Assembly (NCBI GenBank): GCA_035048815.1
Contig: JAUCBN010000049.1
Location: forward strand, 317,501 to 381,500
Length of the DNA: 64,000 nt
DNA from: Abelmoschus esculentus
Lineage: Eukaryota > Streptophyta > Magnoliopsida > Malvales > Malvaceae
Direction: 5' to 3'
The notes under the pieces were generated by a model. That model was not told the DNA's origin and did no database searches. It saw nothing but the letters and a program-made list of their open reading frames with translations. Position 1 is the first letter of the stretch, and each line of letters opens with the position of its first letter. Shown one piece after another: positions 44,518 through 56,466 of this stretch. The translations under genes were made by a program, and so were the position numbers.

Positions 44518-46145
44518 TTACGGGAAAGGTGGTGGTGGTCTCATCTCATCTAGTGTTTCCTTAGTTTGGAATCGTATACCTGGCACCACTGGAATTTTTG
44601 TTGCCTCGGCAGACTGCTCAGGTGCTGCAGTGCTTGCTGCCGGGGCAGTGTTGTCAGTCTCGGTTTGCTCAGCCTCTTTTCTTGGTTGATCCGCCGGTTG
44701 GGTTTGGTTCTCTGGGATCTTCTCTTTCAACTGTAGACCACTCCTGGTAGTGATTGCCTTGCACTGTTCATGGCTTAGTACCTTAACAACCTCAGTATTG
44801 CTAGGTAGGCCTCCTTGTGGTCTAGTGTTTATACATTGAGCAAACTGCCTAACCTGAGTTTCCAGAGTTTTTATGGCCGCTTCTTGATTTTGTAGCCTCA
44901 TCTCAGTCCTATTCATGAAGGCGTCGGTCCTCTTGATGAAATTACTATTTTCCGCCATGTATGACTCGGTTTTCATCATAAAGGCCTTTAACGTGTTTTC
45001 CAATGAATTGACCGGTTGCTGCTGCATCTGCTGTTGCGGCATCGGTTGTTGGACTTGCTGCTGCGGCATTGGCTGCTGAAATCCCGGTGGTTGGGTTATT
45101 GGGTTTAAGGCATTATTTGGGTTACTCCAGGATAAGTTTGGATGCCTCTTCCATGAGGGGTTGTACGTGTTGGACATCACATTGTTACGGTTGTAGTTCC
45201 CAACATACATACCAGTTTCTTAATTCATGCAATCAACGGAACTGTGGTTACCTCCACATAATTCACAACATAAATCAATTAGGTTTTGCACTATCTTGGT
45301 AAGAGAGGCCAATTGTACAGCCACTGAACTTGATGAATCTAATTCGTTTATCATGGCTTGGCGTCTTACTCCTCCTCGACTAGATGTGGGAAACTGGAAG
45401 TCATTCCTTGTGAGTTTATTCAAAATTTCGATAGCTTCCTCGGGTGCCTTGTCCAGGAGTGTGCCGTTTGCCGAGGCATCCAACATCATCCTTGTCGGGG
45501 CATTCGTGGCGTTGTAAAACATTGTCACTTGTGTCCATAAGGGAAATCCATGCAGTGGACACTTGTGCAATAGCTCTCTGTAGCGTTCCCATGCCTCGTA
45601 CATTGGTTCGTCTTCAGCCTGTCGGAAAGAAGTAATTTCATTACGAATTCTATAATATAGATTAGTAGGATTAAAACGAGTAATGAAATCACGGCATAGT
45701 TCACTCCAGGATCCAATAGATCCCGCTGGAATGCTATTCAACCAAGCTTTCGCCCTATCCCTCAGTGAATAGGGGAATAGCTTTAAGCGCAAGACATCTT
45801 CATGGACTCCTTGGATTTTGAAAGAGTTGCAGATTTCCATGAAAGATTTGAGATGTTGCCTTGCGTCTTCAGTTGCAGAACAGGTTTAAGTTCAAAATGG
45901 GCTACTTCAATCTCGGGTGTAACGACTCCTGGGTTTAGTCCATTTAAGTCCTCCTCCAAGAAATCTCTGACAGTCAGCTGTCGCGGCCCAGGTGGCGGCG
46001 GTAGACCTTCATTGCCGGCAGGTATGTTTTGTCCTGCCTGAACCTCTGCCATGACTCCTCGGATTTGTCTCCTCAACCTTAGTCCTGTTCTTTCAATCTC
46101 AGGATCTAACTCGTATAAGGGGTTGGTTGGATTTCCCCTGGTCAT
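44518..46145 (-). pseudogene. Gag of the Athila/Tat-like element
   Basis: Starts at ATG 46,145 (MTRGNPTNPLYELDPEIERTG). The frame is lost near 45,870, where about a dozen or more residues of the usual 'FGG...EDP..HL' stretch appear to be missing. It resumes at MEICNSFKIQGVHEDVLRLKLFPYSL, with the Gag core AKAWLNSIPAGSIGSWSEL, FITRFNP and RNEITSFRQAEDEPMYEAWERYRELLHKCP. A cysteine motif CELCGGNHSSVDC follows, then TAA 45,220-45,222, then YVGNYNRN and a Gln/Pro-rich linker (QPMPQQQ repeats) and MRPPPPFP. The protein would form the packaging particle; it cannot be made whole from this copy. Confidence 0.92.
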
Positions 46146-46207
46146 ACACCAAGAAAAACAAAAGTAAAAAAAACAAGAAAATAAGGAAAACAAAATTTAG
46201 TTGTCAG

Positions 46208-46225
46208 TCCCCGGAAACGGCGCCA
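46208..46225 (-). other. Primer binding site of the Athila/Tat-like element
   Basis: The minus strand reads TGGCGCCGTTTCCGGGGA, six bases inside the 5' LTR end. This is the TGGCGCCGTTGCCGGGG-type site of Athila and Tat elements (Asp tRNA in published descriptions), with one changed base. Confidence 0.85.
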
Positions 46226-46231
46226 AAAACT

Positions 46232-47561
46232 TGTCGCGTGTTAAAAGTGTGCGTTCAGTGCAAGTGGACACATCGCAAGTAATAAGTGATAAGTATTTAT
46301 CGAGTTATCGTCTCCTCAGGGACCGGTATACTTAATATGCTTTCTTTATCTTCTTGCTCTGTAGAAAAATAAAAACACAAGTGAAAGGGTGTGATTTATT
46401 AAACTAAAATAATTGAATAAAAATAAAAGGGTCGAAATATCAGAGAGAAAGATGGGCCAGGATCCAGTTGTATTGTATTGTAGACTTGATTGACTTGTCT
46501 CTATCCAATGCAATCGCATATCTCTGCCTCGGCAGCACTGCAGTTTACTGCCTGGGCAGAGATAACGTTGTCCGCCGCGGCAATCCCTTGCTCGTGGGCT
46601 GACTTTACCAAAGTTCGGCAAAGTGTCCTTGAATGACTTCGCTTATCCCTAAGTCAGAGTGCTTTTGATGACTAGTCCTTGATGATACCTCCCGGCGTGA
46701 ACCAATTATACTCACCAACCAATCTCTCACTTCTTTTAGCCGCTGAAACTCTTAACCTATCCCTAGGCCGAGTTAGTATTTCGCGATTGAAACAACGTAC
46801 TTACCCCTTTCGTGAATCTAGCTCTCCCGAGCTTAGATAAATGGATCACTTACAAACTTCCCTCCCGGGCTTGAATGCAAGAACAACGAATAGCAAAGGA
46901 TAAGCAAACCTTGATAATCTTTATTGCATTGAATGAAAGATAAAGTACAATCTCCTCTCACAAATACTCCACAACCTTCACCTAAACCCTATGAAGGTTT
47001 TAGAACATGATGGAGAGGAAAGAAACAAGAGTAGAAGTCGGCTCTCCCTAGGTATTTCGATATCTATTACATTGGGTGGCTAGGTCTTTATATAGGCTAG
47101 ACCTAGGGCAAACCTTTCCTAAGTAGAATACAACTTGGAGTAGGGAACAAGTCAAGTACATAATAATAATATATTTCCAAGTTTGAATTCGGCTAAGGGG
47201 GCTTTCCTGCGTGGTCTTCCTTTGGGCTTTTCCTTGTGCTAGCCAGCTCCGATTCATGGGCTTCAAGTCCAGACTCGTTCCTTGGATTTTTGTCTTTCCA
47301 TCGCCTATCACTTTGCTTCTTGTCTTCCTGCTGCTGCCTCGGCATCAGGTCCTACTTCGGCCATGTCGCTGTCGCGGCACTGGTTCTCTTGCACAGATAT
47401 GAAAACGTAGTAAAACGTGTCTTTTTCTATAAATAGTATCTATTTAAGTATAACTTCTAAATATATCACATTAAGCATATGCATTGGTTCAAGTGGGTGA
47501 ATATTTGGTGATAAATGCCGATAAAAGGAGTAGAAAGTGATAGTGTGTTGAGCACTTATCA
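46232..47561 (-). repeat. 5' LTR of the Athila/Tat-like element
   Basis: 1,330 bp, TGTCGCGTGTT ... GAGCACTTATCA. Nearly the same as 39,421-40,744. Confidence 0.94.
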
Positions 47562-47562
47562 G

Positions 47563-48449
47563 TGCTCGATGTGGGAAATAAGGTAATGCTTGAATCCCAC
47601 ATGGTTAACAAATACCTTTGGGAATGGGTATTTATTAAGGCATCCCTCCACTTCCTTTTTGAGTGATAGAGAACAAGGGAGTCCCTCGCACACCGCCGTC
47701 GCCGCCGTCCGTCCGGCTCGACTCGTGGTCGTAGTCGTGGTAACACGTCCGCGAGCGTACTATCTTTTTGGAGAAAGTCAGTAAGAACTTTTCTCTTCTT
47801 TTATTGCGAAATGCGAAAGGTTTCTTCTGCAGTCACTCTGTTATTTTTTATAGGCTGTATGGATGCTGTTCTGATTGATTTAAAATTCTCTTTGAAATTT
47901 TAAATAAATAACCGAACAGATTTGATAACAGAATAATCCGAGATTTTAATGGATATACAATCTGTTAACCACGATTTTATCTAAAAATAAATAGATTATC
48001 CGAGATTTAAATGGATTCTATCTGTTATTTTTAGTATATTTCAAATTTAATTAATTTAAATTTGAAAATAAATCAGATAAAATCTGATTTTTTGGACGGT
48101 TATACCCTCACGTCCAGCCTATAAATATGAAGCAGATTTCTTAGTTTTCTTCATCCCATTCAGTATTCACTGTCTTACTTAGAGAGAAAATCTGAGAGCT
48201 TGCCTTTGTCGATTCTATTTTATGACGAGCGTTTCCTCCTAAGTCCACTCCAAACTTTGGGTGTACACTGTTTGGAGGACCGTGCTAACCTTCGGGGGAC
48301 AACCGCCTATCGTAGCGAGTACACACATCGGGGCGATTTGTTTCTAAGGCAGTGGCCTCCATACCACGACACGGTCAATTTATTATTCTTGGTTCCTTTC
48401 TTTCTTGTCAATGCTAACGCCCTGTTTTGCAGACTTTATTTTTCCAACA
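47563..48449 (+). mobile_element. Solo LTR-like sequence, probably Ty1/copia
   Basis: Begins TGCTCGATGTGGGAAATAAGG with CTTGAATCCCACATGG soon after, has a TATA-like CCTATAAATATG near 48,118, and ends GCAGACTTTATTTTTCCAACA. This is the general style of copia LTRs (TGTTGG...CCAACA). There is no internal region and no ordinary 5-bp duplication. Instead a 47-bp stretch that contains the end of the 39,232 miniature element is found on both sides. If that is the target copy, the insert is 47,570-48,449. Confidence 0.6.
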
Positions 48450-48496
48450 CTCCTCCCCACCCCTACATAACTCCGTCCCTACTTGCAGGTGCTCGA
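48450..48496 (+). repeat. 47-bp duplicate of the sequence left of the Athila-like element
   Basis: CTCCTCCCCACCCCTACATA ... CTTGCAGGTGCTCGA matches 39,377-39,415 joined to 47,562-47,569, with one mismatch. It includes the last 31 bp of the Mutator-type element and one ACTTGCAGG. Confidence 0.85.
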
Positions 48497-49731
48497 ACTC
48501 ATACGATCATGTAATATGTAACCCGATGTATAACCCCAAATTATTAAATTTTAAAATATAAAAATTTATTTATATTTAAATTCAAAATTGTAAAAAAATA
48601 TCTAATTTATCTAATATTTAAATTTATAATAACTTAAATTATGAGAATATAATTAATAATATTAAAAATATAACTTATACAACTTATCAATTTAGTCTAA
48701 AATTCTACTAATTTAAACATTATTTTAAAATTAACATAAATTATGATAGGGTTTGGGTTAATAATAATTTTAGTCCAAAAATCTATACAACCTATTAATT
48801 TAGTCTAAAATTCTATCAATTAAATATTATTTTAAATTTTAGATTAAAATTCTAGATTTATCAATTTGTATATCAATCGGGGCTAATGCAAGTCCTTTGG
48901 AGGACCTAAACTCTATGATTAGGATACCGATAAAAATACGAGAGGTAAGAAATAAATAAGATAAAATTCAATCAAAATTAATATATATATAATTGTGATT
49001 ATACCAAGTCGCATTATTATTTACATAAGTTTTTAACATTAGGTACTAAAATAAAATAAAAAACGTATTATTAGGTATCATTTTATCAAAAATAATAATT
49101 AAAATATTAAAATAATAACTCGAACATAATTAAATACTAAATATGTAATTTTCCTTGTAATAATCTTTGTTATAAATCCAACTGTTTATACCGATACCCT
49201 TGTGAAATAAGTCAAAAGGTTTTCTTTTCCTTTAGAAATTAATTAAACGATGTGGGACACTTGAGTTGCGTTACATATCTGCATGAAATGCTATGATTTC
49301 TTCACTTTACGTGCCCCATACAACCAGATTGAGAATCAAAATCCTTTGTAAATATTCGACATGTAACAGAAGAGAAATGAATAAAACATGGCAGCTGGTT
49401 CTTTATTTATTTTGTCTTTAAATCTTTTATTAAGGAAATGGTAATAAATAGCTGCAGCATCATGGAAAATTTGAGATGCGATTGTCCCAGATAGTGTAAA
49501 TCCAGAATCTCTATACATTAAAAATAATAGGTTGCATTTTCGCCCCATATTCGATACGAGGGTAATTGTACGGCGGATCGAATGATTAAGTTGATCATGA
49601 ATGGTGACTTATTGTTACATACTTATTATGTTAACCAATAAGAATAGAGGCTTTATTATAATTTGATTTAAGTTGTTCTATTCGGACTGTGTCTTTTGTT
49701 TTGTATATATTACCAAAGGTACTCTTTTTTA
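48497..49731. other. AT-rich spacer, no gene seen
   Basis: Repeats of a TTAGTCTAAAATTCTA phrase occur at 48,690-48,720 and 48,795-48,825 (with ATACAACCTATTAATTTAGTC-like context), a local tandem duplication of about 105 bp. The frame at 49,336-49,548 (minus) has no recognisable domain and no neighbours; I do not call it. Confidence 0.4.
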
Positions 49732-50266
49732 TAGGGATGACAATATAATCCAAATTCGATTTAATCTGAAGAAAAAATTCGATCCAAATCTGATTAAAAA
49801 AAAGTCCAAATCCGAATCTAAAAATAATGTCCGAGTCCTAATAGGAGGTGGATTGGATATGGATATTGTCATGATCCGATCCGAATTCAATCCGAACCCA
49901 TATCCGATATAAATCCAATCCATATATAAACCCAAATAAAAATATTTAAAATTTTTATATTTTAAAAGTTTGAGTTGTTACTTTAATTTGTTTTATATTG
50001 GATTGTAATATTTGTTGAGATTTGTTTGTACTATAAATTTAAAAATATTTGTTTGATAAAAAAAAATTATTTAAAGATATTTATTTGAGCTGTTATTTTA
50101 AAAAATAATTGGATTTGGATATTTGGATTTGGATTTTAGATATTTTATTAGATTGGATTTGGATATATGTAAATGGACTTGGATTCGGACTTGAATTTTT
50201 TTGAAAGTCCGATTATTAATTAGATTGGACTTCGACTTGATAAAATCCGATCCATTGCCATCCCTA
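49732..50266. mobile_element. Miniature hAT element (535 bp) with exact 8-bp target duplication
   Basis: TAGGGATGACAAT at the left and, inverted, TAGGGATGGCAAT at the right; CTTTTTTA directly on both sides (49,724-49,731; 50,267-50,274). Inner sequence is full of GGATTTGGAT and AATCCGAATC words in inverted orientation at the two ends. The TAGGG(A/G)TGGCAA type is the usual plant hAT terminus. Non-coding. Confidence 0.93.
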
Positions 50267-50784
50267 CTTTTTTAGAATCGGTTCAAAGATTTTGGTGTCC
50301 CGTGTAATTTATTAAAACGTGGCCCTCAGATTAAATTAATTAATTGTAAAATTTTAGGGGTTTATATTATTTGAAATAGTTATTAAACTAAAAATTATTA
50401 CATGTACCGATAATGAAAATAAAAATAAGATTTTTTAATTTTAGGGTTTAAAAATTTTATTTAAAAATTTTAGGTGTTTAAAGTTCAAGATTTAAGATTT
50501 AGGATGATATGATTAGAGATTTAGGTTTTAACATGTAAACCCTAAATTTTAAGCCTAAGCAATAAATTTTAACAACAGTTAAATTTAAATCATCTAAACT
50601 TAAACTCATAAACCTTAAACCTTAAATAAATTTTTTAATCTTAAAATTAAAATAATCGTAAAAAAAATATTATCATTGGTCCACGAAATATTTACCCTAA
50701 TAAAATATCATTTGTTGAATTATGGTCATAAACATAGTCGCGATGCATTTATCAAGATTGTAAACTTATCGAATATATTTTTTA

Positions 50785-50935
50785 ATTTAGCTAATAGTGA
50801 TTACAGTAGTATATGTTCTAGAAGATAATCTCAACCATTTGACATTTATCGCTCAATCACTTTGCTGCAATTACTAGTGCTCGAACCCGTATCCTTTAAG
50901 AACAACAACCGTTCCGTTAATCATTTGGATTGAAA
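50785..50935 (-). repeat. SINE-like repeat, copy 1
   Basis: The minus strand has a tRNA-like head: an A-box-like ATGATTAACGGAACGG, then 30-35 bases later the B-box-like ACGGGTTCGAGCACT, followed by a shared body TGATTGAGCGATAAATGTCAAATGGTTGAGATTATC and TACTGTAATCACTATTAGC. It aligns with 56,316-56,466. Confidence 0.55.
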
Positions 50936-51199
50936 AACTTGTACAATATAATTTTTTTTATATAAAAACATTGTAGCTATAATAATTAAAAATATTACAA
51001 TTTTAAATAGTACTAAAATCAGTATATAACCACCTTTATAATGACTTTGGAGTGCTATTTAAAGTACTAACTTGAGAACAACTACTTCCATTGATCTTTT
51101 TAGGTTGGGCTAATTCCATTATTGTGATTAGGTAGTAAAACCTTCATAAAGTTTATGGTATAGGAATGGCCCAAAACGACAAGTGTCCCCACAAATAAT

Positions 51200-51440
51200 A
51201 CATACATAACTTTGAAGTGAAAAATTATTTCATGAATTATGATCACCATCTCATTCGTGATTCTAATTAATCAGATTCGTTTATCTTATTTTTTAGATAT
51301 ATCATCACTTTTTTCTATATGTAATTAGAGAGTAAATAGTTATTAGGTTGTTATTTTAAAATGAACGGACCAGATTAATTAGAATACGAATGACGTGATG
51401 GACATGTTTCGTCTAATAATTTTTCCGGTACTACTAATCC
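51200..51440 (+). repeat. Paralogue of 38,030-38,870 lacking the hAT insertion
   Basis: CACTTTTTTCTATATGTAATTAG, AAATAGTTATTAGG and GAATGACGTG-TGGACATG...CTAATAAT match the flanks of the element at 38,168-38,752. Here GTTATTAG occurs once (51,339-51,346), the expected unfilled site. Confidence 0.75.
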
Positions 51441-52689
51441 GTTGGGGTGAGTTTAGGATAAGACTTTTTTAATATAAATTTTTATTTCGTTGATAAAAAT
51501 TTATATAAATTTTTATAATTTATATAATTTTTAGTCAAATAATAAAAATTTAAGTTAATAATATAAAGATTGATAAAAAAAATTATGAAATTACACAAAC
51601 TCGTATACAACTAATAAGTATTCCAGTTCTATCTAAATTATTACTCAATCTTACATAACGTTTTACCAACAAGTGTTAGATGTAATGACAAGATATATTT
51701 TTTCTATTGATGAGAAGATTCGGATTCAAACCTTAAAGAAGATATTTTTAGGAAAGAAAGCCACGAATTTTAAAGAGACGAAAGTAAAACGTCATTTTAT
51801 GAGAGAACTTATAAATTTTTAAATAGACAATGTATTTTTAAGAGAAATTACATAGAAAATTTCTAAATTATATATAAATTTTAAAATTTTAGGGGGGATT
51901 TCATCTTTCAACTTTTTTCCATCCTTGATAATATAAGTTTATATTATTTGTTCATTCAATTAATCCGATCTCGTATCGAATCAATAAATTAAAAAACAAT
52001 CAAAGAAAAGTCTATAAAAGTAACTTGGAAAGACTATCCCACGTAAGAATCATAAAACTATTAATTTTGTTTTATATATCTTTACTTCTTTATCCAATTC
52101 CAAGAAAAGCTTCAACTTCTTTATTCATTTTGTAAGAAAAAAAAGTTTCAACTTTATGTTTTTTGTATTAAAAAATAGAATTGTGCACAACATAGAGAAG
52201 TACCAACTCCAAAGGTAAAGAAAGACAAGCTTTAAGTATTTTCTTCACTTTTAGTTTCCAATTTTATCTCCTACCCTATTTTAAGTTTATATTAATTTTG
52301 AATTATTTTTAGTGTTTCAAAACATATTACTATCTTAAAAAAATTGAGTTTAAACAGTTTATCTGCAAGATGTGTGTGTCATCGAAAGATTAAAAAATAA
52401 CAAATATTATCATAAAAGGTGTAAACGAGCCGAGTCGAGCTCGAATAATGTTGAGTTCGACTCGAACGCAAAATGCTTGAAACTAAACTCGATTTAACTC
52501 GAAAACTCATGAGCTCAATATTATCGAGCTCAAACTCAAACTAGACATCAAAATTGGAACTCGAACTCAAAAGCACGAAAAGCTTGAATATATCAAGTCC
52601 AACTCAAAAGCATGAAAAGCACAAAAACATTTGTGCCACTAAAGACGAAACCACACGGGAGAGACACTGGTTCTTTTCCCCTTCTACCA
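51441..52689. other. AT-rich spacer with a hAT-like scrap
   Basis: At about 52,418 a hAT-type end (AGGTGTAAACGAGCCGAGTCGAGCTCG) begins and runs into GAGCTC-rich sequence to about 52,575, with no right end. No gene is seen in the rest. Confidence 0.4.
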
Positions 52690-54271
52690 ACATCTTTGAT
52701 CCATCCGTCACCCAAAGCTTTAAACTCTTAGTCCACAACCCAAATTCGCATCATGCTCAAACAACCAGTCTATTCCTAAGATGACATCGAACTCTTGAAA
52801 CAGTAGTACCATCAAGTCCGCCAAAAATATTGATCCTTAAACCTCTATGAGACATCTTCAAATATTTTATCTACACAAGCATTTAGAATACATTTCTCTA
52901 CTTTAGTCATATGCATGATCGAAATCCCTATTTCTCAGTTTTACTATTCGTTTTAGACCTAAAGAGACCCACCAATACAATTAACATAATTCATAGACCC
53001 CGCGAACTCAAATGTTAAAACATGAACAGATTAAATTGCGTATCGGTATGCCTATAAGGAATATCGATACACCATTCACTCGTACCAGTACCTCTACATC
53101 GAGCATCGATACCCAAAACACATTCGAACAATCTGATTATTTTTCCTCTAGGACCATATTGATACACCTATTTGGTGTATCGAAACCCAGTACCTGTACG
53201 AGACCCTCCCATACTGATACTCGACATTCAATAGAATAGTGGTACCGGTACGCACCAGCGTACCGATACCCAAAAATAGTTCTAGAATTCTCCAAATATA
53301 AGGGTATCGATACACGGGGTGGCTGTATCGGTACACCCTCCCTGAAACCTCCCATTTTTCATTCATAGGTACCGATACAAGTACTTACATTATCGTTACT
53401 CAAACCCAGATTTTCAAGTCTAGAGCTTGAAAACACATCTTTCACCACCTAAATGCCATTCTAAACTTCTCAAAGTTCACCCACAAATTTTTCAAGGCAT
53501 AACTAATAAATTATCAACTATTTCAACAATTTATAATCACAAATTCAAATTCTACCATGTTCAATATCTAGCTATCAAACAAGCTAATTCAATCACAAAC
53601 CAAGCTACAATATTAATACTATAAAATCTATAAACACATAAGAGTTAGAGGCATATTAACCTTGATTCCAAATCTACCAAACCCCCAACAATTTCAAGCT
53701 TTGCCTTTTTCTTTTTCTTGCTCCTTTGACGACCCTTCAATCCCTTTCACTACAACAAGAGGGAATGACCATTACAATATTGCTAGGTGATTAAAAACAC
53801 TAAAACAAAACAAGACCTTGGATTTAGGGTTTTTCACACTTCAATCTTGTTCTCTTTCTTTAACCCTCATTTAAACTACTCACAAAATCACTTCAACACA
53901 TTTTTACCTCACAATAAAGATCCTTTCGAGCTGAGCAATTAACTATTCCTCAACAAAACGAGATTCTAGTTCTAAAATCTTCAAGTTTCCATTTTTATTT
54001 TCAAAACCAAGGGAAGAGAAAAAAAAGATGATGAAGGGAGAGTAGATGGTTGTCAAACATATGGGAAAACAAAATGCTACAGAAAAATCCTTCTTTTCTC
54101 CCTTCTTATTTCTCTCATCTCCCACTCAAAAGACTCATTTGACCTTCCGCAAAACCTAAGTCTAACCCCACCTATAACTCAAGTCCAAATAGGTTTCTAA
54201 TGCCCAATCATGAGGTCCGTAACCTGATTTAGATCCGACCTCTGAATATCGATAGAATCTGAGTCGTTACA
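52690..54271 (-). mobile_element. Decayed Ty3/gypsy remnant: protease scrap plus LTR
   Basis: On the minus strand about 52,700-52,840 still reads FQEFDVILGIDWLFEHDANLGC after one frame change, matching the protease end ([20 protein letters not shown]) of the complete chromovirus. To its right, 53,040-54,271 looks like a degenerate LTR. It starts TGTAACGACTCAGATTC on the minus strand at 54,271 and has many copies of TATCGATAC/GTACCGGTAC-type words at 53,040-53,400. Gag and the primer site appear deleted. Such ATCGATAC-rich LTRs are, to my memory, common in Malvaceae. Confidence 0.65.
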
Positions 54272-54749
54272 ATTACATTAAATACTAAAAATATATTAAT
54301 ATTGACTAATTACTTTTTATTGATAATTACATATCTTATTAATTTTTTGAATAGACTAATAAAGTTATATTTATTCATATATATTCTTAACCTTTTGATA
54401 ATATACATACATCTTACAAATAAAGGAATTGAACTCAAATCTCTTAATATAAATATCTATTTTTTTACTAAAACTATTTCTTAGGTTCATATATATCTTT
54501 GATGTTCAATTATGACCCCTCGTATCACAAATCTTTATTTATGATTTATAAAGTTCATGCTTTATTATCTTAATCTTTTATGATTATGAGACGAAAGGAA
54601 TTTAGTATGGGACCCTAATATTCACAATCACACAAGATAAAGGTTTTTTATTTTGCTAACAAATGTATTTAAGTTAGGATCGTAAGTACAATCAATGTAA
54701 TTTTGTAATTACAAATATAGTTCACAAATATAATTATCATATATATGGA
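54272..54749. other. AT-rich spacer, possible SINE scrap
   Basis: Near 54,420-54,485 the minus strand has GAGATTTGAGTTCAATTCC, a B-box-like word in SINE-like context; similar words lie near 17,865-17,900 and 14,920-14,940. Otherwise nothing. Confidence 0.3.
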
Positions 54750-56126
54750 TAAAAGTGACAAACGGGTCATTCGGTTTGATATCGGTTTGGTTTATTTTTG
54801 GGTTTATTTGTATTCAGTTTAGATTCTGTTCGGATCGGTTCAGGTCCGGTTCGGTTTTTAATTTGGTTATATGATAGTTCGGTTCAATTCGGATATCGGA
54901 TCGGTGATTTGGGTCAATATCAGATCGGTTGCTTTTGGATCTAGTCAATATCGGATTGGATGTTTTCAAGTTGGGTCCATATCAGGTCGTTCGGATCGGA
55001 TCGGGTCAATCTTTGAATTTTCGGATTAATTTGGTTTGAGTTGGACTTGAGTATGAATCTAATCGTGTATATTATATATAGAATTAATCATATATTCTTG
55101 TAAAAATATATCTTTTTATTTGTTTGGGGATAAAAGTGAAAAGAGGAAAAAGTATAAGGACCAACTTTATAACAATCCTACTAATTATTTTTATTCCACA
55201 ATGAATAGTTCACATCGGTAAAAGAAAATTGGTGGGAATCAGATTTTTTGGTACAAGATTTGCGTGAAAAGTTATAAAAGGGAAAAGTTTTTATTTTAAA
55301 GTTAGATAATCATTTGACCTCGAAATGTCACGAAATTTTGAAGAATGATGTAGGATGACTCAATGATTATGACATTTCGTATTGGAATTGTTTTGAATTT
55401 TTTTCTCTTGGTTTTTATTCGAGTAAAGGTAGTATTTGTAATTTAAGGGCTAATACCATTTTTGTAAATATATGGATTCATTAATGGTATCTTGGTCATT
55501 TTACCCTTACTTTTTGTATATTTTTTACTATGAAAAAGTTATTTTTGAGGTGTTATCGTATTATTGGTCATAATTCAAGGGTAATATGATAATGATACTA
55601 TTAGGAATATTTTTAAATACTAGATTAAATATGCAATTAATTAGAGAATTATCTAGAAAAATTGTCATATTTTAAGTCTTCTTCTTCAACCTGTCGTGTT
55701 TCACAAAGTAAGAGAGAATTATTTTTGATTCAATTTATTTCATTAAGGTGTTATCATATTATCAGATGTGGTGATTAACTACTATTATCATAATACAAAA
55801 AGATAATAAAACATATATTATTTTATTATTTATCATATTGTTAAAAAGTAAACAATAGTAAAAATAAATTATTCATTCACTTTGACTCAATTATCGGGTT
55901 AAAATCAGGTTGATGTTCGGTTTAGATCGGTTTTGAGCAAGTTAATTTAGAGTTGCTTTCGGTTCAGCTTAAAATTGGTTTAGGTGAAAATCGGTTCAGA
56001 TCAAATCCATTACGGGTCTATATCGATTCTTCTATAATTCGGATCACGTTAGGATCTTGTTCGGATTCAATCGGGTTTTGGTTCGGATAAATTAATTCGA
56101 TTTTCAGATCAAATTTATCATATCTA
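54750..56126. mobile_element. Non-autonomous hAT element (1,377 bp)
   Basis: Left end TAAAAGTGACAAACGGG, right end inverted TAGATATGATAAATTTG; flanks TATATGGA (54,742-54,749) and TATATGAA (56,127-56,134) match at seven of eight bases. GGTTCGGTT, GATCGGTT and GGATCGG words fill both arms in inverted orientation. No transposase frame. Older than the elements at 38,168 and 49,732 judging by end decay. Confidence 0.75.
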
Positions 56127-56315
56127 TATATGAACGAAGTCAAAAATTAAAAGTTAACGGGTCCAAAAATAAAATATTACTATAACAGTTATAAAGAAAT
56201 TAAAAAAAAAAACTAAAATTGTTAATGGTAGAATTTGATTTATTGACTTCAAGTAAAACACATTTAATTTCTTTTAATAAAACATTTTTTAGGTTGTATT
56301 ATATATATATATATT

Positions 56316-56466
56316 GATTTAGTTAATAGTGATTACAGTAGTATTTGTTTTAAAAGATAATTTTAACCATTTGATAATGATCACTCAATCACTTTATTAT
56401 AATTATTGTTACTCGAACCTATAATCTTTAAAAACAATAACTGTTCCGTTAACTACTTGAACTAGA
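56316..56466 (-). repeat. SINE-like repeat, copy 2
   Basis: The minus strand reads AGTAGTTAACGGAACAG (A-box-like), ATAGGTTCGAGTAAC (B-box-like), then AAGTGATTGAGTGATCATTATCAAATGGTTAAAATTATC and TACTGTAATCACTATTAAC, in register with 50,785-50,935. Confidence 0.55.

Larger units (their letters stand above)
39421..47561 (-). mobile_element. Athila/Tat-like LTR element without RT or integrase
   Basis: An 8,141-bp element with 1.32-1.33-kb LTRs (TGTCGCG ... CTTATCA) and target copies GTACT (39,416-39,420) and GTGCT (47,562-47,566), one mismatch. The primer site matches the Athila/Tat type. Read on the minus strand it carries gag, an aspartic protease (DLGASINLMP), then directly an ORF of the plant transposon-protein type. 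Only about 530 bp separate protease and that ORF, so RT, RNase H and integrase are absent, making it non-autonomous. All three coding parts have stops or frameshifts. LTRs are nearly alike, so it moved fairly recently, presumably with enzymes supplied by another element. Confidence 0.93.
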
